From Theobroma cacao (taxonomy: Eukaryota > Streptophyta > Magnoliopsida > Malvales > Malvaceae): 64,000 nt of DNA. Each line of letters starts with the position of its first letter. Within the stretch, counting starts at the first letter, position 1. The DNA is taken from assembly GCF_000208745.1 (NCBI RefSeq), contig NC_030856.1, forward strand, positions 12,040,719 to 12,104,718, written 5' to 3'. The notes under the pieces were generated by a model that saw only the letters and a program-made list of their open reading frames with translations, did no database searches and was not told where the DNA came from. The translations under genes were made by a program, and so were the position numbers. Of this stretch, positions 10,712 through 21,988 are shown one piece after another.

Positions 10712-13700
10712 TGTTATAACGTGAGGGTCCAAGAACCCGACCACTCGACATGAAATGAGTCACTACCAATCTTTTTTGTCGAAGTGCGATTAGCTACCTA
10801 TTTGAGTCTATTTCTTTAAAATGTTACCTTAAGCTTAACCTACGTCTATTTTAACGACATAGGCTTTGGTCTATGGAACAGTGTTCAAGTTCAAGAGTAC
10901 AGTTACGTGCAGGGAAGGTATTAGCACCCTCGCAACACTTGTTAAAAGAACAATACCAATTAATCATGTGTTACCCTATTTAACCCTTAATTATTGATTT
11001 GATTATGTTTTCCCTCAATCATTATTTATATTATGTCTTTTTATTTGATTCATGACCTAAATTTTGTTATTTGGTTTTATGAGTGTGACATGCATATGAT
11101 GCAATTAATGAATGCATGGCATAAATCTCGATAAATGTCAAATGAAAATCTTTTATTGAGAATATTTTTCGAATCTGCCCATTATACTGGTGGGACCTGA
11201 GAATACTCTCTCACGTAAGGAATTACTCAAGAGAACTCACCTTCACAAGCTTATCAAGCAAATCCCATCATCGAGATTATCATTTGCAAGTAAAAATAAT
11301 ATTTTCATGAATACAAATCCTAGTATGAGTAAATACATTTTATTAAGGATATTCTTCGAGCCCTCCCATCATTTTTGTCAGACTTGAAGATATCCTTTCA
11401 CCTAGGGAACTTTTTAAGGGAACTCGCCTTTGCAAGCTCTCTCAAAAAGTCCCATCATCAAGACTTTTACTCATATACAAAATATATCAAGATGTTATGA
11501 CATTTAAATAATGTAAGGAAGGTACATGGCAACTTATAAATTTCAATTTAAATCGTTATTTATTCCATATATTTACTATTGCTATAATTTACCATTTTGT
11601 AATTTTCTTTTTATTATTTTATTCTTATTTACTTTATGCTTTTTTATTATCTTTTTATCCCTTTTTAATAAATATATTTTTAAAAAATCAAAACCATTTG
11701 CTTATTTATTATTTTATTCTTTTATGTCTATCTATTTATATTTTATATAAGTAAATAATTTATTATTATTCTTTTTGTTTGCCTTTTTCATTTATAAGGT
11801 TTTAATTCTCATTTTTAATTTTCATAAATTAATGTCTATAAATATTTTTAAACACAACTCCATACTATTTTAAAGATACATATAGTACACCTATTATCTT
11901 TTGTATTTATTATTATTTATTTATTATTTCTTTTTTTTCACTTCTACTTTAAGCTTTGTCATTTTATTAAAATCTTTTCTTTATTAATATTTTAAAGAAA
12001 TATTTATTTGGATTAAAATATTAGGACTTAATATCAAAAACATCCTACCATACTGGTGGAGTTTAAATCAAATTCCCCACCTAAGAAAATTAATTTGAGA
12101 TTGCAACTTCTCGCATCCCAAGTAAATATGCCATCATTGATATAATCCAAATAATCTATTTTATTACTATCTACATTTTTAATTTCATGATTTTTGTCTG
12201 ATATCATTATTATTATATTTTTATCAAAAGACAACTTCATAACTTACTTACCTTACCAAGCCACAACTCCAACCCTTAACTACTGTTTTTTATATATATA
12301 TATATATACATTTTTTCTCACAATACAACCGCATCGACCACAATTATTCAACATAAGCATTTACTATCTTATACAATAATATACTACCACTTTCATTATT
12401 ATTTCATCATTTGTATATGTGCACATATATATTTTTATACCATTTTTTTTAAATATATAATTAACCAACTCATAAAAAAGATATCTAGATGAATGCACAC
12501 ATCTAAACTAATCCCACAACCAAGCAACGGAATAAAGGTTCAAAGGGTTAAACTTTCCTAGGCTCACCAAAGGTTTGAAACTTAATGCAAGAATTCTAGA
12601 CTTAGTTGAGGATCCAAGATTCTGGATCTGATGGTAAGTCAACAAGCCAGCTCAACTTCAAGAAAGCATGATGGGTCTACCAAGACACGAGTCGTAGGGA
12701 AAGGCTCACCCAAACAAGGGCCACAGCAGGACTTCTCCAACAAGGCATGTTTTCTCTTCCCACAACGCACTGTTAGTGTTCAAAAGATGGCTCCAAGAAT
12801 GCCCCAAATGACACCATTTTGAAACTAACCTAAGCCTAAATATAAAAGCCTAATTTCCATTAAACACTTTTTCCTCTTCACAGTCACACCATTATGCTCT
12901 ACTCTTTTGCAACCACCCCACTTTGAAACTTAGCCATTCAACCACTAGATGTGTCATGACCCGGTACTCTCTTCGAGCCCGTGACAACCGCCGCGATGTC
13001 CTGATAGACAAACCTTACCCGAAATGTCAACCGAAACCTCGTAAGGCTCTAGCATCAGTTTTTCGCCTCCCCTATGAGCAACAGTTAATAAATATCATGT
13101 TTTAAAGGAATATAGATGATTTTCAAATCAAAGACAATAAAAAATAATTTCTACTGCACAGGGGTATTTTGGTCATTTTATCCAAAAATTTCGAAACCTG
13201 CTAAAAATATAGTAGATGATTGAAAAATATACATTTCATATAAAATAAATAAATCTAGGTGTCTAAATCATCTATTTAAAGTGAATTTATAACTAATAGA
13301 ACTAAATAAAAATATTAGATAAAATATTTCATTTTCATATAAAACAATATTATAAAATTCTACGTAAACAATTACTGTAGCGTAGTAACAAAATAAATTC
13401 ACATACATAATAGCACACAGCGCCAAGGTATACAAAAATATTTTACAATGCCATGTGAGCCCCAAAATAAAAAAAATAAATAGGACTGTAGACTTACGAT
13501 TTCTAAGGGTGCAAATCTAAAAGCAAACCCTTGACAAAATCGACTGTCTACAGACTGCTCTGAACCTGAAATGGGTGAAAAAAGGGGGTGAGTTTTTATA
13601 AACTCAGTGAGTAAGCAAAGTTCATCTAAAACATCTAAAACCGAGTAAATGGAGACAATTAAAACATCTCTTCATAATATGATTCATAACATTAAAACTA

Positions 13701-15959
13701 ATTTCAACCATATAAAACAATTACATTTCATCAAAAATAATCAACAAGGCTTATGACTCTTTTAAAAATTGGTTTGTGTCGAAACTCGTAGTCGATGACA
13801 CCTTGCACCGGGCATCCAACCGAGTCCACCAAGGCTGTTAAATTAACATATACACATAAAACATGTTTTTACGTTTAAAAACGTAGCCATTCCTTGGCGT
13901 TGGCTGAGTTTCACTCTCACATGGTGGTTCGGCGTGAAGTGAACTCTAAACTACCTTAGGAGATACCCTCCGTACCTCTCATACTAAGGTAAAATATAAA
14001 GGGGTTTATCGTGCCCCTCTAATAAGCTGGTCCACGGAAACCCACCCACTGCAGTAAGCTAATCAATTACCCCACCAAATCAATAAAAATTTCGACAGCA
14101 TGACATGGCTAATATGATATTACCCAGCCTGTTAAGGTAAAACAAAACAGTTCATATATTCCACACAAACACAAATCCTGCCATTCATGCCATCACATTG
14201 TCATAAGCCATCAATTCAAACCATATGTCAAAACATATATATAACACAAGTATATAGTCTCCACTTACTCAATTTTCAAAACCAATATTCAATTTCAAAA
14301 CAAGTTATAAATCTCATTTCGTTTAACCAACACTTCAGTTATAAAACATAATAGTTTATAATTTAAATTTATTATTCTTTAAAATCATAAAAACAAGTAT
14401 AATCCAGTTTAGATAGTTACAATGATCGTCTGTTTACTCACAATAACGGGAGTACTCCTACTCCTAGTCCTCAGGTACAATATCCTTACCCTTACTAGAG
14501 GGCTCACCACCTGTACATAATGCACAACAAGTAATTCAATACACTTGTACCAAACTGTTATAAGACTATTAAAAGCTCTTTACGAATGCATGAAATTGAA
14601 TGAGAAGTGTTCAAATAATCACTTAAAAATGGTGTTCTACGTAGGTTCAATTGTTGTTGTACTGAAATGGTGTTCGGCTTAACTCGCACTATACACTGTT
14701 TAATTAGCCAAAACATCTAATTCAACTCCAAATAGATTCATTGCATTTTCGATACTCCAATAAGTCCATATACCTCATTAGAAATCAATTCTAAGTCCAT
14801 TTACTATAATTTTCTCATTATCGTTCAAGTCGTTTACTAAAGGAACTATACTTTTCGATAACCGTTTTCGATATCCGACATCACTAATCATTAAATACGA
14901 GCTAGATAACATGAAATATGATAAAATTCATCTTCAAAATATTTCCTATAGAATTCGGCCAATCAGGGTTTGATAAAGAACATGTTGTTTTCTTCCTTGT
15001 TTTTCACACCGAATATTACAAACAACTAAAAACGCCTAGATAACATGAGATCTAGCAAAACCCATCCTCAAAACCTTCTCCCCTTGATTCGGCCAGCATG
15101 CTTCCATCATGAAAACTTGAGTTTCAACCATAGAAAATGAAAAAGAAAGGATGGGTAAGATAGATCTTAAGCTAAATCACGAAATCTTACCTCTGATTGC
15201 TTCGTTTTTTGGAAATCCAATGAATTTCTCTTGAATTTTTCCTCCTTAGGGTTTTTTNTAAAAAGCCTTATTTTTTTTGAAAGGTTATTCTCTTTTTTTT
15301 TTTTTGAATCTTTCTAGTTTCTTTTTCACCGCCCCAAAAAATTTTTTTTTTGCTCTTTCATTCCACCCTTTTTATTAGCAGGGGAAGGGTTTTGAAAATC
15401 CTACCTCTTTATTTGCTGCCATTAGCAGCATCTTAGTGGTTACATGCTGCCAATGGCAATCTTTAAGTTTGGCAGCTTGTTTCCAAACCTTTGACTTTTT
15501 TTAAAATTGATTTTAGCTTTTCAAAAATTGAAAGGAAGGGGAAAAGTGGGGTAAATCTTAAAAAGAAGAAAGCTTAGCCAAAATTGGCATGCCTTGAGAG
15601 AAAGAAATGCTTATTCAACTTGAGGAAGGCAGAGGTTGATTGCCATGGCAATCTAACCTTAGTTGGCTGCCACAATAGCTACCTCAATTGACATGCCAAA
15701 TATGGGAGCAAATCACTTTTTTTCCTTTTTTATGGAAAATTATTTATTATATATTTTGATATTTTTCACTTCTGGACTTTTTGGCCTTTGGGTCTTAAAG
15801 GCCTATTTAGAAGTTATGTAAACTCTCTTTGGACCTTCAAACCTAGGGATGTCCAACAGAAAATTAAGCCCAATAACATTTAAAAATCAAAAATAAAAAT
15901 AAAAATAAGAATAAGAATAAAAATTAAAAAAATTAAAATTACAAAGTATGGTATCTACA
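10712..15959 (-). repeat. 3' LTR of the Tat element, interrupted by a nested gypsy LTR
   Basis: It matches 43101-46015 over 10712-12951 and again over ~15260-15850. On the minus strand it starts TGTAGATACC (15959) and ends TATAACA (10712). It is interrupted at 12952-15257 by a truncated minus-strand gypsy LTR. About 290 bp of Tat LTR (compare 45300-45590) are absent at the right junction. Confidence 0.85.
12952..15257 (-). mobile_element. Truncated long-LTR gypsy insertion (R-U5 part)
   Basis: It begins 'tgtcatgacccggtac', the reverse complement of the CA end of the LTR at 27348-30364. It matches that LTR in reverse back to about position 28085, where a single N (15258) and a return to Tat LTR sequence occur. 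The first ~740 bp of the LTR (the U3-like part) are missing. No partner LTR or coding region is attached. Confidence 0.85.
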
Positions 15960-15960
15960 A

Positions 15961-15973
15961 TTACCCCTCTTTA
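15961..15973 (-). promoter_or_regulatory. Polypurine tract of the Tat element
   Basis: On the minus strand it reads TAAAGAGGGGTAA immediately before TGTAGATACC, the start of the 3' LTR. This purine-rich tract next to the LTR is where plus-strand DNA synthesis would start, and it matches the PPT style of Ogre/Tat elements. Confidence 0.7.
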
Positions 15974-17054
15974 TACATTCCTAAGAATTAGGGATGGTGC
16001 AAAGACGTAGTCACCATACTCAAAGCTGATGGAAGTTACTAGACTTAATCTAGGCTTGACCTATCTTAAAGTAGATTCAATTTAAATTTGAATTTCTTAA
16101 ACTTAATCTAGGTTCAATCTATCTCAAAATAGTTTTGATTTAAACTTGAATTCCTAGACTTAATCTAAGCTTAATCTATCTTAAAATAGATTCAATTTAA
16201 AGTTCCTCAACTTAATTTAGGTTTGATCTATCTCAAAACAAATTTGATTTAAAGTTCCTAAACTTAATTTTGGTTCAATCTAGATCAGAACATATTCAAT
16301 TTAAGAGTTTGAAGTTCTTAGACTTAATCTAGGTTTGACCTACCTAAAATAGGTTCAGTTTAAAACTTGAAATTCCTAAACTTAATCTAGACTCGACCAA
16401 TCTCAAAATAGATTTGGTTAAAACTTGAAATTTCTAAACTTAATTTAGACTCAACCTATCTCAAAATAGATTCTATTTAAATTTCAATTTCCTAGACTTA
16501 ATCTAGGCTTGACCTACCTTCAAATAAATTCAATCTAAGAGTTAAAATTCCTAGACTTAATATAGGTTCGACCTATCTCAAAATAGGTTCAATTTGAAAT
16601 AGGTTTGATTTGAAGTTAGGTCAAGCCTAGTTCTTAGACTTAATTTATACTCAACCTATCTTGAAATAGGTTTGATTAAACTTCAAATTCCTCATGCCAA
16701 CATAACTAGGCTTATTTCATCTCGGTGCTAGCTAGATTGGACCTAGACCCTCTCTAGATGAAACTTTAATGATAGTCTTAAGTCCTTCTTCACTTTATTC
16801 CTATGTTTAACAATCTCAAAACTTTGAGTTGAATGAGTTTTACTCTTAAAGCTTGAAAAACATGCATTGGCTTCGACTCTTGTTTGGAAGTTTTCTATTG
16901 TTATATTGCATGATTAGACATGTATACATGATGCAATGCTTTCATGTTTATGATTCATTAAGGTTCCTTGACTCTTCTTGCTTCCTGTTTCATCCTAAGC
17001 CTTTTGTCACTTTATGAAAGCCTGACCTCCATAGATGCGTGACTAGAGATAGAC
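15974..17054 (-). other. 3' untranslated region of the Tat element
   Basis: Non-coding sequence upstream of the PPT, largely a ~58-bp tandem array (16040-16690), then unique sequence to 17054. No protein frame is recognised. Confidence 0.55.
16040..16690 (-). repeat. Tandem array of ~58-bp units
   Basis: The motif 'cttaatctagg...acctatct..aaatag..tcaattta' recurs with starts near 16043, 16102, 16159, 16211, 16263, 16323, 16381, 16438, 16497, 16556 and 16638. That gives about 11 diverged copies of 52-60 bp, the last longer. Such minisatellites are common in the 3' UTR of Tat/Ogre elements. Confidence 0.9.
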
Positions 17055-17540
17055 TGATGAGTGCATCAAATTCACATATTTAATGAGAGATTAAATACCT
17101 AATTAGTCTAAGTTGGACTAGATTTAGGATCAAATTTAGGTACTTTTATTTGTTTTATTAGTTTAGTTTAATTTATGTTTAAATATTTATCTTAATTTAA
17201 TGATGTTATTTTTACATTATTTATAATTATTTTATGTTTTTATAGGAGTAGGATAAAAAATAATTTCAATTGATGAAGAAAGGTGCATAATGAACTATTG
17301 CTCTATTTGCATATGTTTTAGTTTTTCAAGAATATCTCCCCCTAAAAAATTCCAAATGATATGATTTTTAGACCATTAGAAAGATAAGAGGCAGGGCTAC
17401 AACTTTGATGTTTACCACTTTGCCCAGTTCTGATTGGAAAGTGGTCAAAATTTTTGTCAAATAAAAGAACTGCACCAAAAAAATAAAAAAGGGTATTTTT
17501 GTAAATTACGTGAAACTTCGATTGACTTTAGAGATAAATA
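17055..17540 (+). repeat. Fragment of a TGATGAGTGCATC-type LTR
   Basis: It begins 'tgatgagtgcatcaaa', a start that I know from a common class of plant gypsy LTRs, and contains that class's 'ggctacaactttgatgttt' region. The right edge is uncertain. It may correspond to the left part of the element whose right end is at 38195-39230. Confidence 0.5.
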
Positions 17541-17967
17541 TCTAAAGCTCTAGCACCTTCTTCATCTTCTTCTTGTTCTTCTCTCTTTTTTGTAGAACTT
17601 TTCATCCTCCATGGAAAGAAACCTTAAAACCTCCATAACCTTCTCATACTAACTCCAAAATTCATGTTTTTGCACACTTTTTCATAGGGTTTTTCATTCT
17701 CTTTCACTTTTTCATCTCAAAACCCTCAAAAATAGTTCTTCCTCTGCACTTTCTCTCACTAGCTGAACATTTTTTTGAGAGAAAAACTCTCCAAACTAGC
17801 TTAAAAACTCTTGAAAGAGTTTTTCCCTTTTAATCTTCACTAAAAAAATTCAACTACAAGTCCACCAAGGTGAGAAATGAGTTAAGGTTGATTTTAAGTT
17901 GTTAAAAATGGCTAATAATTAGATTTGTGGGATGTTATATTTTTTATGGTTATATTGTGTGTGATAG

Positions 17968-18043
17968 GCTCCAACGAGGTTCTACATGTCTATTTAGAGC
18001 ATTAGTTGAAGTTAGAGTCAATCAAAAGAATCAACAAGGACAA
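17968..18043 (+). other. Conserved 76-bp splice-bounded segment (LTR Y)
   Basis: Preceded by TGATAG and followed by GTGAGTG. It is the counterpart of segments at 31807-31881, 28809-28884, 20819-20893 and 14442-14510 (minus). A donor-like AAG/GTGAG lies upstream at 17870. It is a candidate internal leader exon. Confidence 0.4.
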
Positions 18044-18264
18044 GTGAGTGAACTTGCATTAAATTATTTTTGAGAAATACATACATGTTGAGATTAAGCA
18101 CTTAAATGATTATATTTGACTTTTTTTCCTAAATCATGCTTGGGAACAAGCCCTTGATGAAACGTTTATGTTGTAAAATGTGTAATGTGATGAACCCATG
18201 TGTTCCTATATTCTAATGATATATATGTTATGCTTTGAATGATAATATTGTGTGATAATTGTAA

Positions 18265-18525
18265 CCGCGCTTGGGCGGTGTGAGAGTGCACATGTTGATG
18301 ATGACAGGTGATTCCAGCTATGTGCGGTATGGGAGTGCACATGAGCTGATGACCGGTGGATGATGATTCTAGCTATGTGTGGTGTGGGAGTGCACATGAG
18401 CTGATGACAAGTGGATGATAATTCTAGCTATGTGCAGTGTAGGAGTACACATAAGTTGATGGCTAGTGGATGATGATTCTAGCTATGTGAGGAGTGGGAG
18501 TGCACATGAGCTGATGAGCCAATGG
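18265..18525 (+). repeat. 54-bp minisatellite in LTR Y
   Basis: 'agctatgtg..gtgtgggagtgcacatgagctgatga' recurs every ~54 bp (starts near 18319, 18373, 18427, 18480) with a partial first copy. Each unit pairs TGTGC with GCACA, so it could fold into a hairpin. Confidence 0.9.
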
Positions 18526-20486
18526 TTGTATACATGTTTACACATACCATAGAAATATTACAAAAAATATTATGTGATTACAATGAATGTTGAATGTTGA
18601 AATTGTTAATTGCTTCCAAATTGATTTCAATGCAACGAGAAACTCTCTGTCTTGCCTGTCTTGCTTAGATATTTGCTGTCATTTTCACTCTTTTCAACTT
18701 CGTTGTTGATCATAGATCCTTCACTCTAAGGGATTAAATAACCAAAGGTTGAATTAAGGGGCTTTACAAGAAATTATGCTAAATTGCATTGTTTTTAACA
18801 TAAGTGCATCATGTTTTCTACAACTTTTCGTATCGTTTGCTTGTCCCTTCCTATGTTCACTCACTAGGTTTATACCCATTTTTTTAAACTTCATGTTTTC
18901 AAATTCGGAGGCAGTTGGGACCTAGATTGAAGTGTCCACGTATATTCGTCTTTTTGGTAGGTACCATGGCATTCAATAGTTGTACCTTCACCCAAAATCA
19001 CTCCACTGGTAGTTAATAGTCTTTTGCCTGTGTATACATACGCATGATGTAAATCACTAAGATTCATAATATAAACAATATATGTATATTTTGATTAATG
19101 ATACCACTATGAGTTGGCAATGGGTGATATTATTTTAGATGATCTAAATGTAAGTATTTGATTACCATAGTATATCACTGAATATTTTATAGTTGAGAAT
19201 TACAAAATCTGACTTTAGGAATGATTGTTGAAATGACGATCGGGATTACATAAAGAGGCTTGCTTGGGCTTAGTGGGCTATATTGTGAGAACCTGTCAAG
19301 CTCGATTAAAAAACGGTATTGTACCGAGTGGTACAACTAAGTTAAATCGAGCTTTGAACTAGTTCAAATAGAAATTCTAAGAGGAAATTGAAAATTTTGA
19401 AACCCACAGAATGGCTTAGAATAGTGATTCGGAGTTCAAGGTCCAGTTTAGAGTCCATCAGGAAAATTGACCGATTATGGATAAAACGGTCATTTTACCA
19501 TTTGATGATAAAATGGAGATTTCTAGCCAAGATTTGATCACATTTGACCAAGAATAATTATATGAAATATAAATATGATTATTGGAGTATAAAATGATGT
19601 TTAGCAGTGAAAAATTGTGATTCCCGGTATTTTTGAAGCACAAGGGCAAAATGGTAATTTTGCCACTAGATGACTAAACGGAAATTTTTATAAAACGATT
19701 TTTGCCCCATTTGGTTAATATTGATCAATATTAGTGTTATTTGAGGTTGAAAAGTAGAAATAATGTGATTCCAGTACATTTCGAAGTATAGGGGCAAAAT
19801 CGTAATTTTTTCATCCCGAGGGTAAATCGGTAAATTTTTTGCCCAGCACTTGTCAAGACCAATGGATTTTAATTGTGGTAGGATTGGCTAAATACCAGAA
19901 TATTTGTGGTGGAAAATTTAGAAGAAAAAGTCAAAAAGTTAAAAAAATTGGGCCAATAAGCATGTGACATGTGGCATGCTTGATTATTTTATTATTTTCT
20001 ATAGAAATCAGCCCATTAAATCCCCAATTCTCTCACCATATTCAGCCTAGGCAACCAGCAACAAGAACAAAGGAAGAACAAAGGGAAAAACAAGAAAACC
20101 TAGGTGAAAATTCAAAGAAACAGTGAAGAAATCAAGGAAACAAGCTAGGTAAGTTAGAATTTCTTTAATTCTCCTTGATACCTAGCTTATCCATGATTTT
20201 GTTCTTGATTTTCATGGTTGAATATTGAGTTATCATGATGAATTCAATTCTGAAAAATGGGTATGGAAGAGGAATTGTTGTTGGAATAATTTGATTTTAG
20301 ACTATGTTAGTGTTGAGGGATAGTTAAGCATGCTTATGAACAAAAACACAAAAGAAATATTCAATTTCTCTAGGGTTCCTTGTTGGTCGAACCATGAGGG
20401 CTGAATATCAATGGGGGATTGTTTTTATTTCAAGGAAAATGGCATGGAAAATGATGAATTAAGGTGAAACGGTTATGTAGAAAAAA

Positions 20487-20622
20487 NNNNNNNNNNNNNN
20501 NNNNNNNNNNNNNNNNNNNNNNNNNNNNNNNNNNNNNNNNNNNNNNNNNNNNNNNNNNNNNNNNNNNNNNNNNNNNNNNNNNNNNNNNNNNNNNNNNNNN
20601 NNNNNNNNNNNNNNNNNNNNNN
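20487..20622. other. Assembly gap (136 N)
   Basis: A run of N inside the solo LTR. Comparison with the related LTR at 27348-30364 suggests only non-coding leader sequence is lost here. Confidence 1.
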
Positions 20623-20818
20623 AGGAGAAATGGATTAATTTGGAGTGAAATTGGACGCATTGGCCAATTTATCGGATGAAAAATCGACTTAGGCCAATAC
20701 CGGGTCTAGATGGGTACCCGTGCATTTTTCATTTCATATCATATATATATCGAGCCTGAAATAGCTTATGACTGTTAGACACAATTTAATTGGAATATGT
20801 GTCATGGATTATGGCTCG

Positions 20819-20893
20819 GTGGTGAGCCATTGGATACGTGTAAAGGACTGTACCTGCGGACTGAAAATAGGAGTATTTCTACTCCTAATACCG
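20819..20893 (+). other. Conserved 75-bp splice-bounded segment (solo LTR)
   Basis: Starts 'gtggtgagcc' and is followed by GTGAGTG. The expected acceptor AG is CG here, so this copy may have lost it. Confidence 0.35.
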
Positions 20894-21096
20894 GTGAGTG
20901 GACTTGCATTTCAAACTTGTTTTGGGGAATATGAAAGATTCTATCCAACTTGTCTTAGAAAATGTACCTTGGGAACAAGCTTTTAGTAAAATAATTTTAT
21001 ATTGTGAAAATGTGTTATACAATGGTTTATGTGTTATCACAATATGATAAAATGCATGATATGCATTGGATGCTTCTTTACATGTTGATTTGGACC

Positions 21097-21250
21097 CGGC
21101 TATGTGCGAGTAGGAGTGCACATAAGCCGTTGCTGACCCGGCTATGTGCGCGTAGGAGTGCACATAAGCCATTGCTGACCTGACTTTGTGTGAGTGGGAG
21201 TGCACATAAGCCGTTGCTGACCCGGCTATATGCGCATAAGCCGTTGCGTA
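21097..21250 (+). repeat. ~42-bp minisatellite in the solo LTR
   Basis: Units of 'acccggctatgtgcg.gtaggagtgcacataagccgttgctg' start near 21095, 21137, 21180 and 21222. The core is related to the arrays at 18265-18525 and 32114-32365. Confidence 0.9.
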
Positions 21251-21988
21251 TGAGATGATGATGATGGGATTGTGTGCATGTTGATGATGGGTATATGGTT
21301 GTAAATGCAAATATGTAAGCATTTGTTTTGTTGAAATTTGGAAGTTTACATGTGTTACATGTTGCTATTGTTATTTTAGCATAATGGCTTGTTTTAAGAG
21401 AAAAGGGTTTGGAATAGTAGTTAGATGAAAATGGCCTTATTTTCAACCGGTGCATCATGATTGTCAAATTTCCTGGTTGAGATTGCTTGTTCCCTTCTAA
21501 TATTCACTCACTGAGTATTATACTCACGTTTTATAAAAATTCATGTTTTCAGATCAGGTGACTGTTGGACCCTAGATCGAGGAGTCCCCGTAGTGCATCT
21601 CCTGGGTATGTGTCTGAAAATTCGATAGTAATCCCTTTTATTGTAAATGTCTCCGCTGGAAGTCATGGGTCCTTTTGTATTATGAATACAATCTAACAAT
21701 GTGAATATGTGTATACAATGTAAATTGCTAAATACATGACTGGTATAGTGCATGTATATTATTATCGATAATGTCATTGTGTTTTGGCTATGTTCACACC
21801 CGGGAAAAGGTGTGTGTGTATGCATGATATGATAAATTTGTTAAGCAAAGGTAAATGGATAAGCTTGCTTGGGCTTAGTGAGCTATGCTCATTGAGCTCA
21901 TGCGCCGGTCATGGCCCGGGAAATTGGGTCGTGATATATACCCATTGGGCCCATGCACCGATCATGGCCCTAAAATAAAGTTGTGACA

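Larger units (their letters stand above)
19284..21934 (+). mobile_element. Solo long gypsy LTR with target duplication
   Basis: It starts 'tgtgagaacctgtcaag' at 19284 and ends near 'gggtcgtga' at 21934. The flank before it is tatat (19279-19283) and after it tatat (21935-21939), a 5-bp duplication; host LTR sequence resumes with 'acccattgggccc'. The canonical CA end appears mutated (gtgaca to gtgata would shift the boundary by two bases). It contains an N gap (20487-20622), a donor-like AG/GTAAGT at 20149 and a minisatellite. Confidence 0.7.
17541..21988 (+). mobile_element. Long gypsy LTR (family Y) split by a second solo LTR
   Basis: 17541-19283 resembles 30950-33220, sharing 'gataggctccaacgagg', the minisatellite and 'aaagaggcttgcttgggctt'. 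Its last ~50 bp (21935-21988, ending 'ttgtgaca') lie on the other side of the insertion at 19284-21934. The left edge is not defined. It abuts the decayed Tat integrase at 21989. Confidence 0.6.

Noticed and set aside
17401..17406. AACTT before TGATGTTTACC as the left border of LTR Y, matching aactt at 21989
   Set aside because: The same words are part of the normal interior of the TGATGAG-type LTR, so the match is probably chance.
18265..18525. CRISPR-like spaced repeats
   Set aside because: Units are diverged tandem repeats without unique spacers, in a plant LTR.
20885..21322. 145-residue minus-strand open frame rich in TAYVHS repeats
   Set aside because: It is the antisense reading of the ~42-bp minisatellite in an LTR; the repetitiveness comes from the DNA repeat, with no start context or family.
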